A stretch of DNA of 64,000 nucleotides from Larix kaempferi (GCA_027924585.1 BSBM01000059.1:2790001-2854000), one strand, 5' to 3'; positions 21,541 through 34,830 are shown, counted from the first letter of the stretch. Numbers and translations are program-made. Notes: generated by a model from the letters alone, not told the origin.

Positions 21541-22857
21541 CATTGGAAGTTGTTCAAGGAATCCAAATCCTAAACAAGCAACTAGCAAACAAATTGGAAG
21601 ATTCATAGATATGCAAAATCAAATAAAACGTTGAACTAAAAGCAGTAACAAGCAGGTAATATCTGGCCACACGTTTGGATGAAGTGTTCCCACATGTCCT
21701 AGAGGTAGTTATCTTCCCAATGGAGGCTTGCAACGCAGTCCAGCGATTAAATGCAACTATGTAGTAAATCATAGATACTAAGTGTGGGTGGCAGGAATCT
21801 ATCGTGCAGGTAGAGGACCACCGAGAGCAGAGAAAAAGGAGGGAATCCAAAGCACAATAGAAAAAAGGTAAACTCGTAGTTGTCTGACCTTAAAATGAAT
21901 CCCATGAATGACAAACACCCTGTAGAAATCCGCAATGCAGTCTAATCGAGGAGCTCTCTAGAAACCCTACTCTCCTCTAAACTGCATGTTGGGCAGAACT
22001 TGACAGTGGAAGTTGATCAGGCTCTCCAAATACTAAGCTGAGTTGAGCCTTGACCTTGTTATTGTTTATAGCAGCATATCCTGGATCACAAAAAGAATGG
22101 CAAAGCACAGAAAAAAAATGAGTGTCGAGCTCCTTTAAACCATGATGATAAGAACAATCATCTCCCAACCATAGACAAAGCTATTTTTCTCCCCCGAGCT
22201 CAGTCTTTCTAATAGAGAACGATGTTCATTCGGATAGTAGTAACGCAAACCCAAGAAAAGAATGGAGAAACTTCTCCAATAGTGGAGAACGCCAAAAAAT
22301 CAGTCTCTAACTGAAGTAGCGAACTTGCTTGAGTGAATGACCAAATGAGAGGTCGAACTCTCATTTTATACATATCAAAGGGTGAGTTTTTTCCTGACTG
22401 GGCCAACCTAGCTTTCCCTAACTGCGCCTACCTAGCTGGGGAAGTTCTGCCCATTGTTTGGGGCAAATTGCCCACTGTTTTAGGGCAGTTTACCCACTGG
22501 GCCGACTTGTCTTGGGGGAATACAAAAAATTACGTTTATTAAATCTTTTCTTTGCGATTTCACCCCTAGGTTTACATTGATTCTTTCAAGTGTTTTACAT
22601 GATCAAATACATTGGCATCCTGTCCCATAGGAGGTACAATAACAAAATGAAATACAATAACAATAACTTCTGAAGTTGCACTATTTCCAACACCCCCTCA
22701 ACAAGGAAGGTATTCTTCGAACACTGTATTCTAATCTTATTCCTTCTTTGGTCGACCTATGAGGTAATGCCCCACGCAGCTACTACTCCAACACTCCCTC
22801 TTGGCCATGGAGGTATCATCAGCATTATCATACTGAAACACATCTCGATATCATCTT
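21541..22857 (-). repeat. Continuation and right end of the LTR-derived tandem array
   Basis: The sequence resumes with CATTGGAAGTTGTTCA, the expected partner of the array sequence before 11200, and carries the usual landmarks (about 21645, 22045, 22529, 22689). The array stops abruptly near 22857 after CATCTCGATATCAT. Confidence 0.85.
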
Positions 22858-24640
22858 GCCATTATAAAATTAAGGGTATCGTTACTCCAAATCCTCTACT
22901 GGTATCGCTGCTATTTTATACTGTACTATATTTATAAACTCTGTCTCTACTGAAATTTATTCTTCTCAAGATGAACTGTGTGCGGGGGGTGGTTACAAAG
23001 GGGATGCTATACCTCATTCTCTACAAAAACTTATTTATGGAAGAGCCTTCTCCTATATGTATTCTAGACATAAATTATGTTAGGGCCAAATCATATTCAC
23101 TATATGTAGACTTATCCTCTGTCTCACTTGGAGCATAATTATCATCTGAAAAAGCTTCTGTTTCATCAACTGATTTATTTTCTAACCTCAATCTCCACCA
23201 GGGTCCAACAAATTAGCTATCTACCTCTACCTCGTCACTTCCGGGTGCTTCCCTATGGCACCTTCTCTTCCTGCATGTGCACCTCTGGCTTGGCCTCTCG
23301 CTCCACGCTTTTCAACAGTGCTTCCTCTCTTTTTCTCCTTGCATCACTCCTACTAAATATGTTTTATCCCCTCTTCCTAAATCTGTCCCTCCTAACCTTC
23401 CAGGTTTATTCTCTGTGGTAAATTTAATAGTGTAAAGGTGGTCTTTAAATGTGGTCGTCCTAAAGGGTAAAACAATGGCGGATTGTTGCATATTTGTTTG
23501 GTCTATAAAAATGTATGGCTCTATCTGACAAGGGCTGATTCTTTGGCTCTCTGGCTGAAAGGGATAGTAGTCAATGGGAGAGTAGCATTTGGAGGCTGTG
23601 TAAGACATCGCCGCATAGTATAATAATCTATGGGAGTGATACTATTCCAACAAATTAACCAAGGTCTAACATTCTGCCTTGGTGATGCACTACACGCTTG
23701 AGCATTAGAAGTTGTCTGCAAAAGTTCAGACTTGGCCATCTCAATTAAAATTTCCTCAATAATAATAATGGTAAATACCACGTCCCCCATAATTAGACTA
23801 CCATCTCATCTCATCTATCCCACTATTCACCCATTCCTATAGTGATAAACCTCTAGCCAATATTTAGATAGACCCCTACAACCATAAACTACAAAAAAGG
23901 GATAAAATAACACCCTTTCCCTACGTCGCCTCTCATATGAAGACGTTCTTTGTAATTTTGAGTTGGTCCCATCCATGAAGGGGAAGAAATTAAACAAGAT
24001 TGCTCTCAGACGGATCCTACAAATTGCTAAACCTCCAAAATCTAACTTGCCCAAAGATTAATGTGAAGCCATTAACATCTCAATGATAATATAAATCTTG
24101 TTATACCTAAATAAAATAAACATGCTGCTATGGTTATTATGAACACTAAGAATTACACTACTAAAATGCTTAACCTCCTTTCAACCAATACTGATAATGT
24201 TCTTACCCACAACCCAAATAATAAAATCACTAAAATGGTAACTAAAGCCATTAATGACTCCTCTCTAGATAAAGATACCAAGAAATGCTGAACTCCTTAG
24301 AACCTTAAAACCCTTAAATATACAATTAACCCAGAATCCACACACACGATGTTCCCCTTCGGCCGCTTATTAGTACCATTAATTCTCCTACGACCCTTGG
24401 CGATAGATTGAATGTTGTTGCAACCCATTGTAGTCAAGGAACTCGGGGATGCAAAAAGGACCGAGAGATAGGGCATACCATGGTTGTGAGTAAAACAGGC
24501 TAGCTGCGCGGAACACACCCCATAGGGTATGCAAGTTAAGCCACTTATGGCAAAAAAGGTAAAACCAAAAGTGGCAACCAAAGAGAGGGGAGTAAAAGTG
24601 GATGGAGGTAGCTTGGCAAAGAAAAGTTGTGTAGGATCAT
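22858..24640. other. No recognisable gene
   Basis: AT-rich sequence with short chance frames on both strands (for example 23128-23421 + and 23521-23790 -) and no domain I recognise. It probably includes the decayed upstream part of the copia fragment that becomes readable at about 24670. Confidence 0.5.
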
Positions 24641-24669
24641 CGGTTAATAAAAATCATAGGAAGATTCAG

Positions 24670-25366
24670 AACTGGAAGATCCCAGGATGTATAGATAGCT
24701 AAGAGGTTCTTTGATGTATTTGGTCAACACCAAACTAGATATTTGTTTTGTTGTGAACACCTTGATCCAGTTCTTGGTGGAGCCAAGGCAAATGCATTGG
24801 GTAGAATCAAATAATGTGCTCAAGTACTTTAGAGGTACAGTGGAATACGAATTGTGTGATGGAGTGAGGCTGTAGGGATATTTAGACTCAGATTGGGAAG
24901 GATGTGCAGAAGATCACAAGAGCACTTCAGGGTGTTGCTTCATCTTGGGATTAACTGCGCTTACATGGTTCAGCAGGAATCAAACTTCCGTAGCATTCAG
25001 TTTAGCATAGGTAGTGTATATGGAAGTGAGTATGGTGCGTTGTGAGTCCATTTGGCTTCACAAGTTTCTTACAAGATTATTTGATCAACAGTTGAATCCT
25101 ACGGTGATATACTGCGATAATTAGAGTTGTATCAAACTCTCATAGAATCTAGTATTACATGACAGGTCCAAGCATATTGAGATTAGGTATCACTTCATCA
25201 AAGAGATGATCCAAAAGGGAGTAGTGAAACTTCAATATGTTTCCATATATGAGCAAGTTGTATACAGTCTCACCAAACCCTTTATGAAAGGGAAGTTTGT
25301 GTTCTTCAAAGACAAGCTTGGAGTGGTGCAGAATACCTTCCTCACTAAGAGGGAGTGTTACCATTT
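24670..25366 (+). pseudogene. Ty1/copia pol remnant: RT end and RNase H
   Basis: Plus-strand translation shows the end of copia RT (GSLMYLVNT then DICFVVN), followed by copia RNase H landmarks in order: DSDWEGCAEDHKSTSG, a damaged SLA-x-VVYME in place of the AEAEY motif, CDN followed by SCIKLS, HDRSKHIEIRYHFI, and SLTKPF near the end. At least four in-frame stops break it (for example in the runs before GYLDSDW and after CDN), so it is dead. It ends at AAGAGGGAGTGTTACC, a polypurine tract and LTR start. Confidence 0.85.
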
Positions 25367-25770
25367 GTAGCATCGAATATGTACTTCTGCATAGGTCTAT
25401 GTGTCTTCTTAGGTTTTCTATTATGATGGAGTATTTGAGATAATAGAGTGGTTATTCGGGATTCCCTCTCAGGGGTGGACCCACCTAGTCCCAAATGATG
25501 GCCCCGTCGAGAAGGGAGTGGTGTTTCGGGGAATATAGTTGGGTGTTTTAATTTAAATGGAGCTTTTTAGTATTCCGTAGGCTAACTTTACGATGCACTT
25601 AGACCTTCTCGGATATCCTCTTCTTTATTAGACCCATGTGAGTCCCGTTAGGAATTATATCGAACCAAGATATCATTGCTTATAGATATGTTTACAAGAT
25701 ACTCGGAGCTCTTACAGGGTTTGAGGTGGAAGAGGCATTGATTTTTTGGTTTGGGATTCTCTCCAGGGCT
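25366..25770 (+). repeat. Probable 3' LTR (partial) of the copia remnant
   Basis: Begins TGTTACCATTTGTAG directly after the polypurine stretch AAGAGGGAG. The far end was not found. LINE-derived sequence is present by about 25770. Confidence 0.4.
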
Positions 25771-26035
25771 GAGCTACCTTGATTGGTTTGGACAACTTTG
25801 CTAGATTCATGTGGGTCCAGATTAGCAACATGTCTTCGCTTCCTCGAGACACCTTCATTGTAGTTTTTTGCTTCCCTCAACGTCTTTATAAGGATTTTCT
25901 CTTTACAAGGACTCATACAGGGACCCATACCAGGACTTGTATGCTAATATCGTTCACTACTCGGATTTGGGGGATGTCATCCTCTTGGGGGATTTCAATG
26001 CCCGAACTAGAGGAATAATAACTGCCTCAGGGTAG
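25770..26035 (+). pseudogene. LINE ORF2 endonuclease fragment
   Basis: In plus frames, MWVQISNMSSLPRDTF is followed, after a frameshift, by DPYQDLYANIVHYSD and ILLGDFNARTRG. The GDFNAR motif is the conserved Asp-Asn site of the apurinic-type endonuclease of plant L1-like LINEs. The fragment ends at a stop and nothing of RT follows. It is on the strand opposite to the LINE 3' end nearby, so it is a separate insertion. Confidence 0.7.
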
Positions 26036-26039
26036 AACT

Positions 26040-26530
26040 TGACCTAAGCTACGGGAAAGGCCTGAAAGAAGGCACCTGAGCGCTTTTCTGGTAAGGAAAG
26101 GAGCCTTATGACCTCCACGCTATACTAATACTTACTTACTTACTGGCTTTCAATACGTTACGACCTATTTTCTTCCCTCAATACTTAATTACCCTGATTT
26201 TTCCCTTAAAAGGATTGCTTGTTGGGGTGGGATTTACGTGCTTGGGGTAATCACTTTGAGCTTAGATACTTGCTCACTGAACAATTGCCATATTGACCAC
26301 ATTAAAAACCACATGCAAGTCCCCATCTCCTCCACTGCCACTTCTCCTCTCAGATTTTGCGCTAGCTTCCAAGCCCGCCAGCCATCATGTCCACCGTCCC
26401 ATCGTTGGACCTCCCCCTCTTCCCTAGTACCCCATCCAAGGGAATGCAATCTTTCTTGGCCTGGTGTAGACAGTCCAAGGTTCAGATATTTGAATAAACA
26501 AACTGTCAATCCTCATCCAGAATGTTCTAC
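26040..26530. other. No recognisable gene
   Basis: Overlapping open frames on both strands at about 26234-26552 have no known motif. Part may be the 3' flank of the minus-strand LINE. Confidence 0.4.
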
Positions 26531-26534
26531 CCTC

Positions 26535-27970
26535 TGGACACCCCGCCATTAGTTAAACGATCAACAACCTTATTTGTTGTCCTCCGAACATGAGAGGGAA
26601 TTACAACGGGTATTAAAGAAAGAGTTTTAGCAATCTTCTCCAATCCTTCCTCAAGACACTAGTTTTTGGGCGCCCTTCTGATCGCAAACACATTCTGGAT
26701 TTTTTTAAAGATGTGAATGATTACTCGAGAGTCCCCTTTAGCAACAATTCTGGTATATCCTTGTCGCATTGCGATCCAGAGACCAAATTCCAAGGCATAA
26801 AGTTCATCCGTGTTGTTACTCTCAATGCCTAGGAATCCTGCATAGATCCATTTTATGTATCCCTTATCATGTTGGAATACACCTCCAAACCCTGCTGGAC
26901 TTGGGTTCCCTTTGGAGGCACCATCAAAATTTAATTTAAAGAAACCAATTGGAGGGGCAAGCAAAATTTCTAGAATAGAAATAAAGGATTACTTGGTAGA
27001 AGGGAGAGCAAGTCTGTAATCAGAGGAGAGATCCCAAGCTTGCAGGATTAGTTTTCACTATCCTTGCATTTCTAGTCCTCCTCGGGCCAATTTTCGATCT
27101 TCAGCGTCTCCATGTTTCGTTGAATTCTTTTCCATATTTGTTGGAGATTCATCGAAGAGTATTTGAAGATCCTTTTATTATGCAAGTTTTCCAAAGAATA
27201 AATACCGGAAACAGCTTCCAAACACGGTTGAGGATTGGACTCTTGAAGGCCTATCTTCCCCATTATTTAATGGTAAATCTTATGCTACTTCGATCCCTGT
27301 CTATCTAAAGAGGGTTGCTCCTTAATCCCAAAGGGTCGAGATAAAGGGACATCTATTTAGGAGATGTTCCATGGACTCTTCATTTGTATGACAGAGATGG
27401 CAAATGGACGGCCCTTCAAAATCTCGGCGGATTAGTTGATCCCAGGTTAATATTTTATTTCTAGCTATCAGCCATAGAAAATTCGAAACTTTAGGCCATA
27501 ACTTTTGCATCCACATCTGATCCCAAATCCTTTCAGTGGGTACATTGGAGTGTCCTGCTGCCAGGTGGTAGGCTTCTTTTAAAGATAAGTTCCCTCTAGC
27601 TTTATACCCCCATCTCAGTTTGTCTGGACCTTCCTTTCCTGGACTACAGACCAAACACTTTCCCAGTCTAGGTTATCGATAATATCCAGCCAAGCCTCTT
27701 CTGGTTTCCATGATCTCCAGTTCATCTCAATATTGCTATTGGCCCAATATTGATTCACTTGAGTCTTGTTCTTAGCCTGGAAAATATCTCTTAGCTTTTA
27801 TTTAAAAGTGTTGGTGATCTTTCAATTTAGGAAGTTGTTGCTAGGCATCATCCCAAAAGAGAGCATAGAAGCCATCTCTGATCTCCCAGAAGCAATGGCC
27901 TTGGACAATCGAATGATTCTTCCATGCTCTATTTCAAATAGGGAGTTGGGAGTTGGGAGTTAGGTTTCCC
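26535..27970 (-). pseudogene. 5'-truncated L1-type LINE: RVT zinc-binding region and RNase H
   Basis: Read on the minus strand: about 27970-27660 gives linker sequence typical of plant LINE ORF2 (VNQYWANSNIEMNWRSW). At 27654-27322 is the zinc-binding region after RT (WDQMWMQKLWPKVSNFLW ... CHLCHTNEESMEHLLNRCPF). At 26964 to about 26545 is RNase H, with KLNFDGASKGNPSPAG, NNTDELYALEFGLW, GDSRVIIHIF and, beyond an in-frame TAG, HVRRTTNKVVDRLTN. Several frameshifts and stops separate the parts. The RT core is absent, as expected for 5' truncation on insertion. Confidence 0.85.
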
Positions 27971-28767
27971 ATGAGAAATCCCTAATCATAAGCCCTCAAA
28001 TTCTGGTTTCAAAATGTTGGACCATGGCGCAACTCCAAATCACAATATGAAGACTCCTCAACTGGGTATCAATCCATTACAAAGGGCAAGCTAATGGTCG
28101 CACTGCAATAAATTAGTTCGACAGTATGGTGTAGTGCAAAATTGCAAATGGAATCACAAAAGCTTAGGCAATAGATATCAACAAGTGTACAATTGATAAA
28201 AAATATACAAGTGATGCTTACAGTTGAATAATCAACTAATAGACATCATAGAATAGTGTTAAGCAATAAAACATGCATCTAAATGAACAAATGTAATAAT
28301 TTATCAAGAAATAAATTATTAAAATGTCCACCTCTGACAGCTGCAAAATCAAAGTGCCATCACTGCTGCAAAATGGTGCTTTGGCTATGTCTGAAATAGT
28401 TCTGCTGATGGAAATTTGGAGGACTGCACTTCTGCTGGTTTGTAAAAAGGTAGCTCTCAGCCTTTGAATAATTCGCCTGTGGACACCCCTGCCAAAATGG
28501 GGGGTAACAGGGTATAATAATGCAGAGCCAGATCTCCTTGATCAATGGCATTCTGAGTGGAGGACAATGCCCTCTTGCTCTATCCCTTATCTTGGTATTG
28601 TTACTTTTCAAGTTGGTGAGGTCGATGCTACCCTTGATTGTAGTCGAAGATAAATTTTGGAAGGTAGATAAAATGTCAATGCCCACATTTCCTACTGTAA
28701 CAAGAATGGTCTTGCCATAATAAAAAAAAAAAGAATTCAGAGGCCAACCCTTAGCAGAGATCACCGA
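27971..28767. other. No recognisable gene
   Basis: A 134-codon minus frame (28764-28360) is open but matches nothing I know. It has clustered Cys and Pro but no zinc-knuckle spacing. Treated as chance or decayed element sequence. Confidence 0.4.
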
Positions 28768-28980
28768 GGGAAAGTTTTGTTTGGTTTAATGCATTGTTAG
28801 TAAGTGAAAACAAAGGCACCATATAAATATTGGGTAGAAACACTTCTTTGGAATCTAGACTAACTATTTGTCTAGGGAAAGTTTTGTTCGGTTTAATGCA
28901 TTGTTAGTAAGTGAAAACAAAGGCACCATATAAATATTGGGCAGAAACACTTCTTTGGAATCTAGACTAACTATTTTTTT
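28768..28980. repeat. Tandem duplication, 107-bp period
   Basis: GGGAAAGTTTTGT starts two nearly identical copies, at 28768 and 28875. They differ at only a few positions, so the duplication is recent. Confidence 0.9.
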
Positions 28981-29519
28981 ATTATGTTAGCAGTAGGACC
29001 CATTTTTTTAATTTTTAGACACTAGATAAATGGAAATGGAATGAGATGATAATATTGGCAATGGTACCTTTGAATTCACTCCTTGAGAGTGTTGTAGTGA
29101 CATAGGAGAAGAGGATTGGAGCTTATTATGTGATTCATTCTTTTGGAGATGGCTTAAACATCACCAGCTGACCTGCAATCAAAACAAGCGACCATGTTCG
29201 GGTTGAGATACAAAGAAAATAAAATAAGTAATCGGAGATAAATTATTCTTAAGAGCAGGGAGATGTACCATTTCGTTGATTTGAGAGAGTTACTCACCAT
29301 CATGATTGATAATGATCACTATTAGCAAATCCAAATGAACTATAACAACCACTCTGAATGAAAAATTAGTAAACTCTCAAATGAACTATAACAACCACTA
29401 TAAATAAATAAAAAACAGTAAACCCTCTATCTCTATTTCTGCAAATCAGGAGTCTCCCACTGCCATAAATGTAGAGCATATGCTAACCAAATACATAGAT
29501 TTAATGATTATGAATATAA
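28981..29519. other. No recognisable gene
   Basis: AT-rich sequence without open frames of note or repeats beyond short direct words (for example AACTATAACAACCACT near 29339 and 29384). Confidence 0.4.
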
Positions 29520-30103
29520 ATTTGCAACTACTATTTACCATACTAAGTTGTAAGCCAATACTCCAATGCTCGAGGAAGGAATGAAGCAAAACCAAGAAGC
29601 CACCCAATTTTCGATAGGCGCAAGATCCAAATTCCTAAAACATGTTGATCCAAGACACTTAATATCATAAAAAAAACATTGATAATTTAACCTGGGTTAA
29701 CAAGATCTAATGCTAGACCATAATGCAACCAACTTAGAGCTCGAACAAACTATTTAGAGATGGTATGAAACAAACCAACCTAAAAGTGAAAAATTACAAA
29801 TGGCTTCAGCCAATATAAAGTTGTAACTGCTATTTACCATACTCCAAAGCCAAAGTCGAGAATAAAGCAAAACCAAGAAGCCACCCAATTTCAGCAGGAG
29901 CAAGATCCAAATTCCTGAAACATGTTGATCCAAGACACTTTAAGCAAATCTCATGAAAAATGCATTGATAATCTAATATGAGCTAGCTAGATCTAGTTCT
30001 AGACCATAGTGCAACCAACTTGGAGCTCAAACAAACTATTTAGATATGGTATGAAACAAACCAACCTAAAAGTTAAAAATTACAAATGGCTCCAACCAAT
30101 ATT
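29520..30103. repeat. Tandem duplication, about 287-bp period
   Basis: Two diverged copies. AGCAAAACCAAGAAGCCACC occurs at about 29584 and about 29866, and TAGACCATA at 29713 and 30000. The first copy carries small extra segments. Confidence 0.85.
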
Positions 30104-31060
30104 CTAGTTACCATCAATTGTATGGATGTTGACGATGTCTACAAGGTGTTATCTCATAACTTCAGGGCTGTTATACCATTACAATGATCATGGAAGAGCT
30201 GATTTGAAAAAATAGACTAACAGTTTGAAGTTGAAAAATACTTAAATAATTAATCTCAATATTAACTATACAATATAAAAATTGCATTTTCATCTTATGT
30301 ATTAAGTGGTTTAAACATTTAATCTTCACTATGAAAATTGCAGGTTCCCCAATCGAAGAGGCATCTGGAGAATGTCTGCACTCGTATCCTCACAGAAGTC
30401 CAGTCTGCTTTCTGGAAGAGTATAAAGAGGTTGTTGGGAAGATTTCTCCAGAAATAAAAAAGAAAAAACATCAGGCTGGTTCCAAATTTTATTTCCAATC
30501 GTAAAGTTTCCATAAATTTGTGCAGAATTATTTGACCTTCGGTGATTGTTTGGCAGATATAGAGGGAAACAATATCTTTCTGCAACAGAATCACAGGACA
30601 GAGTGTTTGGTAGATATAGAGGGAAAAAAAATATTTCTGCAGCAAAATCACAGGACAGAGTTTGTCTTGGAAGTTGATACCATATTGTAAGGTGGTGTTT
30701 GAAAAAAAAAATAGCTTTTATGGAGGTAATTTTGAAATCCAGTAAAAGTAAATAGTGGGAATGCAAAATCAACTCCCGTCACTCATCCACATTAAAGCAA
30801 AATAGCCAAGGAAAGAAACAACAATAACCAGGATCAACAAAATGTCAATGTCTATGTCAAACAAATATGATTATGATAAATTAAAACAACTACCCATCTC
30901 CAACTGAAAAGGGGACCAAGGGAGCATCTCAAGGAATATTAGAGAGAGAAGCAGAATGAGGGTAGGAAGAATGAGATAACACTCCAACAGACTCATCAAC
31001 CATACAGCAAGAGCCAATACACTCTCCAATAATCTCCTTTGGAGAAAACTCTGGACTGAG
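30104..31060. other. No recognisable gene; small 57-bp duplication
   Basis: Contains a 57-bp tandem duplication at 30551-30664 (TTGGCAGATATAGAGGG / TTGGTAGATATAGAGGG). No domain in any frame. Confidence 0.5.
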
Positions 31061-32422
31061 GGGATTGGGTGGAAATCGAACATCTATCAGAGATTTTTTA
31101 ACACTCAAGGTCAACAAGAAGAACATGGTGACTGAACTCCAGGTATTTGTGAGGGTGGAGAAGCGAGTGGCTAACGTATGTTATAACCTCAAGAACCTAG
31201 TGGGGACAAGTCTACTGGCTGCAGGTCGAGAAGATGTCTCCCTAGTCCAGTATGCCACTTACAAGCATCTACCACCGAGATAGGGAAACAAGGAAGTGAT
31301 TAGCCTGATAGTCTTTGTCCTTTGTGGATCTTGTAAAACATGTCCCCTGAATCCCACTACTTCCCCTCAAGGAGAGCTATAAACCTCTGGTCCAATTATC
31401 AAAATATAATAGTAAGTGGTCCTCTTGGATTGCTGTAAAGACAATGGAACCACCCCTTGATCTCATAGTACACAATGAAACAAAAGATAAGTGCTCTCGG
31501 ATCTCCGAATGTAATGATATGTCTGAATCCAAAGTCGAAGTGAACAAACTGCGAACTTATCCAAAGAATCCCAAGGCTATACACGGGTCTAGCAATAAAG
31601 CCATCACTCATTTGCATGAAATTCTTAAAACAAAGAGCCATCTTTGTGACTGAGGACCTAAATATATTGCCCATAAATATTTAATATCCTCTCCTATCAC
31701 CTTACTCAACCCCTGCTTTGAAGGCAAGAGGTAAACAGGAGCATCAAAAGAGTACTTGAATAGGGGAGAGCAATCAATAGAAATGCCAATAGATTGGAGG
31801 AGCAAAGATGCCTTAAAGAACCGACACCATTGTCATCCAATGGGAAGGCCCACAGAACCACTCTCCTCTAAGGAGTAGAGTGCTAGGGAATGGTACTGCT
31901 CTCTTCCCAACGCTGAGTCACCTATAGATAAAATCCTGTGGAGGAATGAGACCAATCTGAAAATAATCTTGAGATACATAGGATGAGAGCCAAACATTCT
32001 TGTGGAACTGTCTGCTTGCAATGAATCATACATTGGTAGCATAAGTAAGAAATGGTAAGTTTATCAAATATACTATTGGATTGCGATGAAGATTAAAGGC
32101 AAAGGGAAGGAAACAAATGAAGAAAATAATAGCAACAGTGGCAAACCTTCTAATGTTACATATTATGGAAATAAATTTTGGCAAGCAAGAGGGAAATATT
32201 GTATAGATGCACAGCATTCAGCAACAGCCTCTTTCACGATCAAGGTTGCTGACAATGTCTGCAAGGTGGTATACCATTGCCAAATAAAAAAGGCTAGTTT
32301 CAGATATGGGAGTCCTCTGCCAGGGAAAGCACCTCTTGTGACAATAAATCACAATAAAATTTTTCATTTGATAATTATGTGTAAAATCATATAAAATTAA
32401 TTATTATAAAATTAACTAATCA

Positions 32423-32425
<3 letters not shown>
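31061..32425. other. No recognisable gene
   Basis: Short frames such as 31065-31283 (+) and 31399-31674 (-) have no motif I recognise. The sequence GATGTCTACAAGGTG near 30136 has a relative, AATGTCTGCAAGGTG, near 32253, suggesting a shared decayed repeat. Confidence 0.4.

Positions 32426-32489
<64 letters not shown>
32426..32489. repeat. (TA)n microsatellite
   Basis: About 30 uninterrupted TA units. Confidence 0.97.
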
Positions 32490-32494
<5 letters not shown>

Positions 32495-34195
32495 TTAAAT
32501 AATAATTTCTATTTTTTATATAACTTTATAGGAAATTTTAAACAATATAAAAAATTAAAAGATTATAATATATTTTACCTTTTGGCTCTATAAAAAATGT
32601 TCAATTCAATAAATTATAACTTATAAACTTGTTATTCTCATTGACCTAATAATATTTTTCAAATTAAATTAAAACAAAAAAGCTTTAAAAAGTAATACAT
32701 TTCTTTCCTCTATTTAAAATAAATTAAATATCGATCCCCAATATAAGAATCATATGGTTTTGACAACTTCACAACAACATGTTCCATGATCTTCCATTTC
32801 GTGGACAACAACTAGGGTTTCAAAATCTTTTTAGTCAGCCCCATGAGCAGAGCTAGGCGATGGATGATTGATATGGTGGGGCATGTTTTGAAAATTTTCG
32901 TCTGTATTAGCAGAACGAGCGTCCTCTCTGAGAGCTCGATAGACAAGGATTGAAGTGTCAGTGGGAGAATATGAGTGCGACTATACGAAGTGCTGAGTTG
33001 GTGTAGACTCTTGGATTTATTTAACAATGAATACTCTAAATCATCGGTTTGGGGCCCACATATTCATTTAGTTTATCTCTTTACTTGCATTTATTCCTCT
33101 GTGATTGAAGGATGCCACCTGCTTCTCTCTGGGAAAATTTTAGTTGGACGTTTATTCCCAAAAATCATGGCGGTGATGGTTTCATATCCTTGAGTTTCTC
33201 CTTCACTATTAGGGAGGAGAGATAGTTTGTATCAGCCTTACATCTTCCCTCCTCTGTATATCTCGATTTAATGGTTCCTTCAGGATTGTCATCCCCTTTT
33301 TCGTAGCCTGAGAGAGATCCTCGACCATTATGCTCTTTGGTGACCGAGGGTTTGGTTTCTCTGCTTTCTTTGCGAGTGAAGGCCTCCATGGGGAACATCT
33401 CTGTTGAGAAGGGTAACATTATTGGAGGTGGGTACTTCTCATTAATACTATCTATTGTTGATGCACAAGTTGATAAGGCTTGTGAGAAAGATAGGAATTA
33501 TTGTTTATCCTACCTATAAATCTTCTGTGGTTTTTCCAGCGATTGGAGATTGCATTTCTAGTGGCTCGACCGACAATTTGATCTCAAAATCCATTCACTT
33601 TTGGATGTTGAAGGGAATTCTTGTGTAACCAAAGAGGGTTTGGAGGAATTATTGGAGGATGGTCTCTCATCTAGTCGAGGGTCTCTTGCTAGGGTTTTCA
33701 ACAAATCTGGTGTTAGGTTAAAAATGAATTTGTTTAAGCTAGTACTGGGGAATGATATTAAGATGCATGAGGTTTTTTCTTTGGTTGATGGAGAGTTGGT
33801 TGGAAAAATAAATGGCAATAGAATGGGAAAGAGATGATCTCTAAATGGCTATATAAGGAAAATAAAGCAGTGGGTACCTGTAACGTGGAGACCACAGTGC
33901 TCTGCTCTGTACAGTCCAATCCCATGCGCAATTGTCTTCTGTTGATGCATTTGTGTGCTTCCTGCCTCCACCTCTCAGAGAATACCCACACCAGATAGAT
34001 GACACACACAGGAAGACCAATACAGACATAACAACACAGCGTGACAGAACAGACTCAACAAAACATAACATGGAGCTCCAGACCAGACTCATACAGACCA
34101 CACTAGACGCAGGCAGCCTGAGAGGAGGAGGAGAGGCGAGGGAATGCCAATGCCAATGCCAAAGCGAATTTGGACAATGAAAAGCATCAATGGAC
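32490..34195. other. No confident gene; weak coding-like stretch at 33345-33900 (+)
   Basis: The plus frame 33601-33837 (GLEELLEDGLSSSRGSLARVF) and its neighbours read like soluble protein broken by stops and shifts, followed by ENKAVGTCNVETT in another frame. I do not recognise the family. It could be a decayed LINE ORF1 or host gene fragment. Confidence 0.35.
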
Positions 34196-34830
34196 CGTTG
34201 CTAAGCACTACATATTATCTCTGACTCCCGGTTTGATTAGAACTACGAATTATGTCCGACACAGCAAATCGATTTGTTAAAGACTGAAAATTCTGTTGCG
34301 AATGGAGAGATGGGATTGCAAGCACTACATATTATCTCCGACTCCCGGTATATGTATCTCCGACTCCCGGTTTGATAAGAACTACGAATTATCTCTGACA
34401 CTGCAAATCGATTTGTTAAAGACTAACAGAATCCACTATGAATTATCTCTGACACTGCAAATCGATTTGTTAAAGACTGACAATTCTGTTATGAATTACG
34501 AATTATCTCTGACACTGCAAATCGATTTGTTAAAGACTGACAATTCTGTTACGAATGGAGAGATGGGATTGCAATTACAAGTTAGACAAAAGCACAATCC
34601 ACCATCATCAAAGACAGAATCCATGGTATCCACCCACCATCATCTAAGACAGAATCCACTATGATTGAGATAGAATCCACCCATCATCTAAGACACAATC
34701 CACTATCATATTGGTTACTAAAATTTAGATAGAATCCGCCATTATCTTGGTTACTAAAATTTAGATAGAATCCAAAATTTTAAATTAAAGTAATTAGATT
34801 TACAATAAGGGCCAAAACATTTTCTCCTTT
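34196..34830. repeat. Dispersed repeat copy with internal 56-60-bp tandem repeats
   Basis: The unit TATCTCTGACACTGCAAATC followed by GATTTGTTAAAGACTGACA recurs at about 34246, 34384, 34440 and 34500. It is followed by GGAGAGATGGGATTGCAA and ACAATCCACCATCATC, which also occur in the copies at 35388 and 40640. No coding potential. Confidence 0.75.

Noticed and set aside
33601-33837. Possible host gene exon (GLEELLEDGLSS region)
   Set aside because: Protein-like, but no recognised family, no clear splice sites, and flanking frames are broken. Not enough to call a gene.
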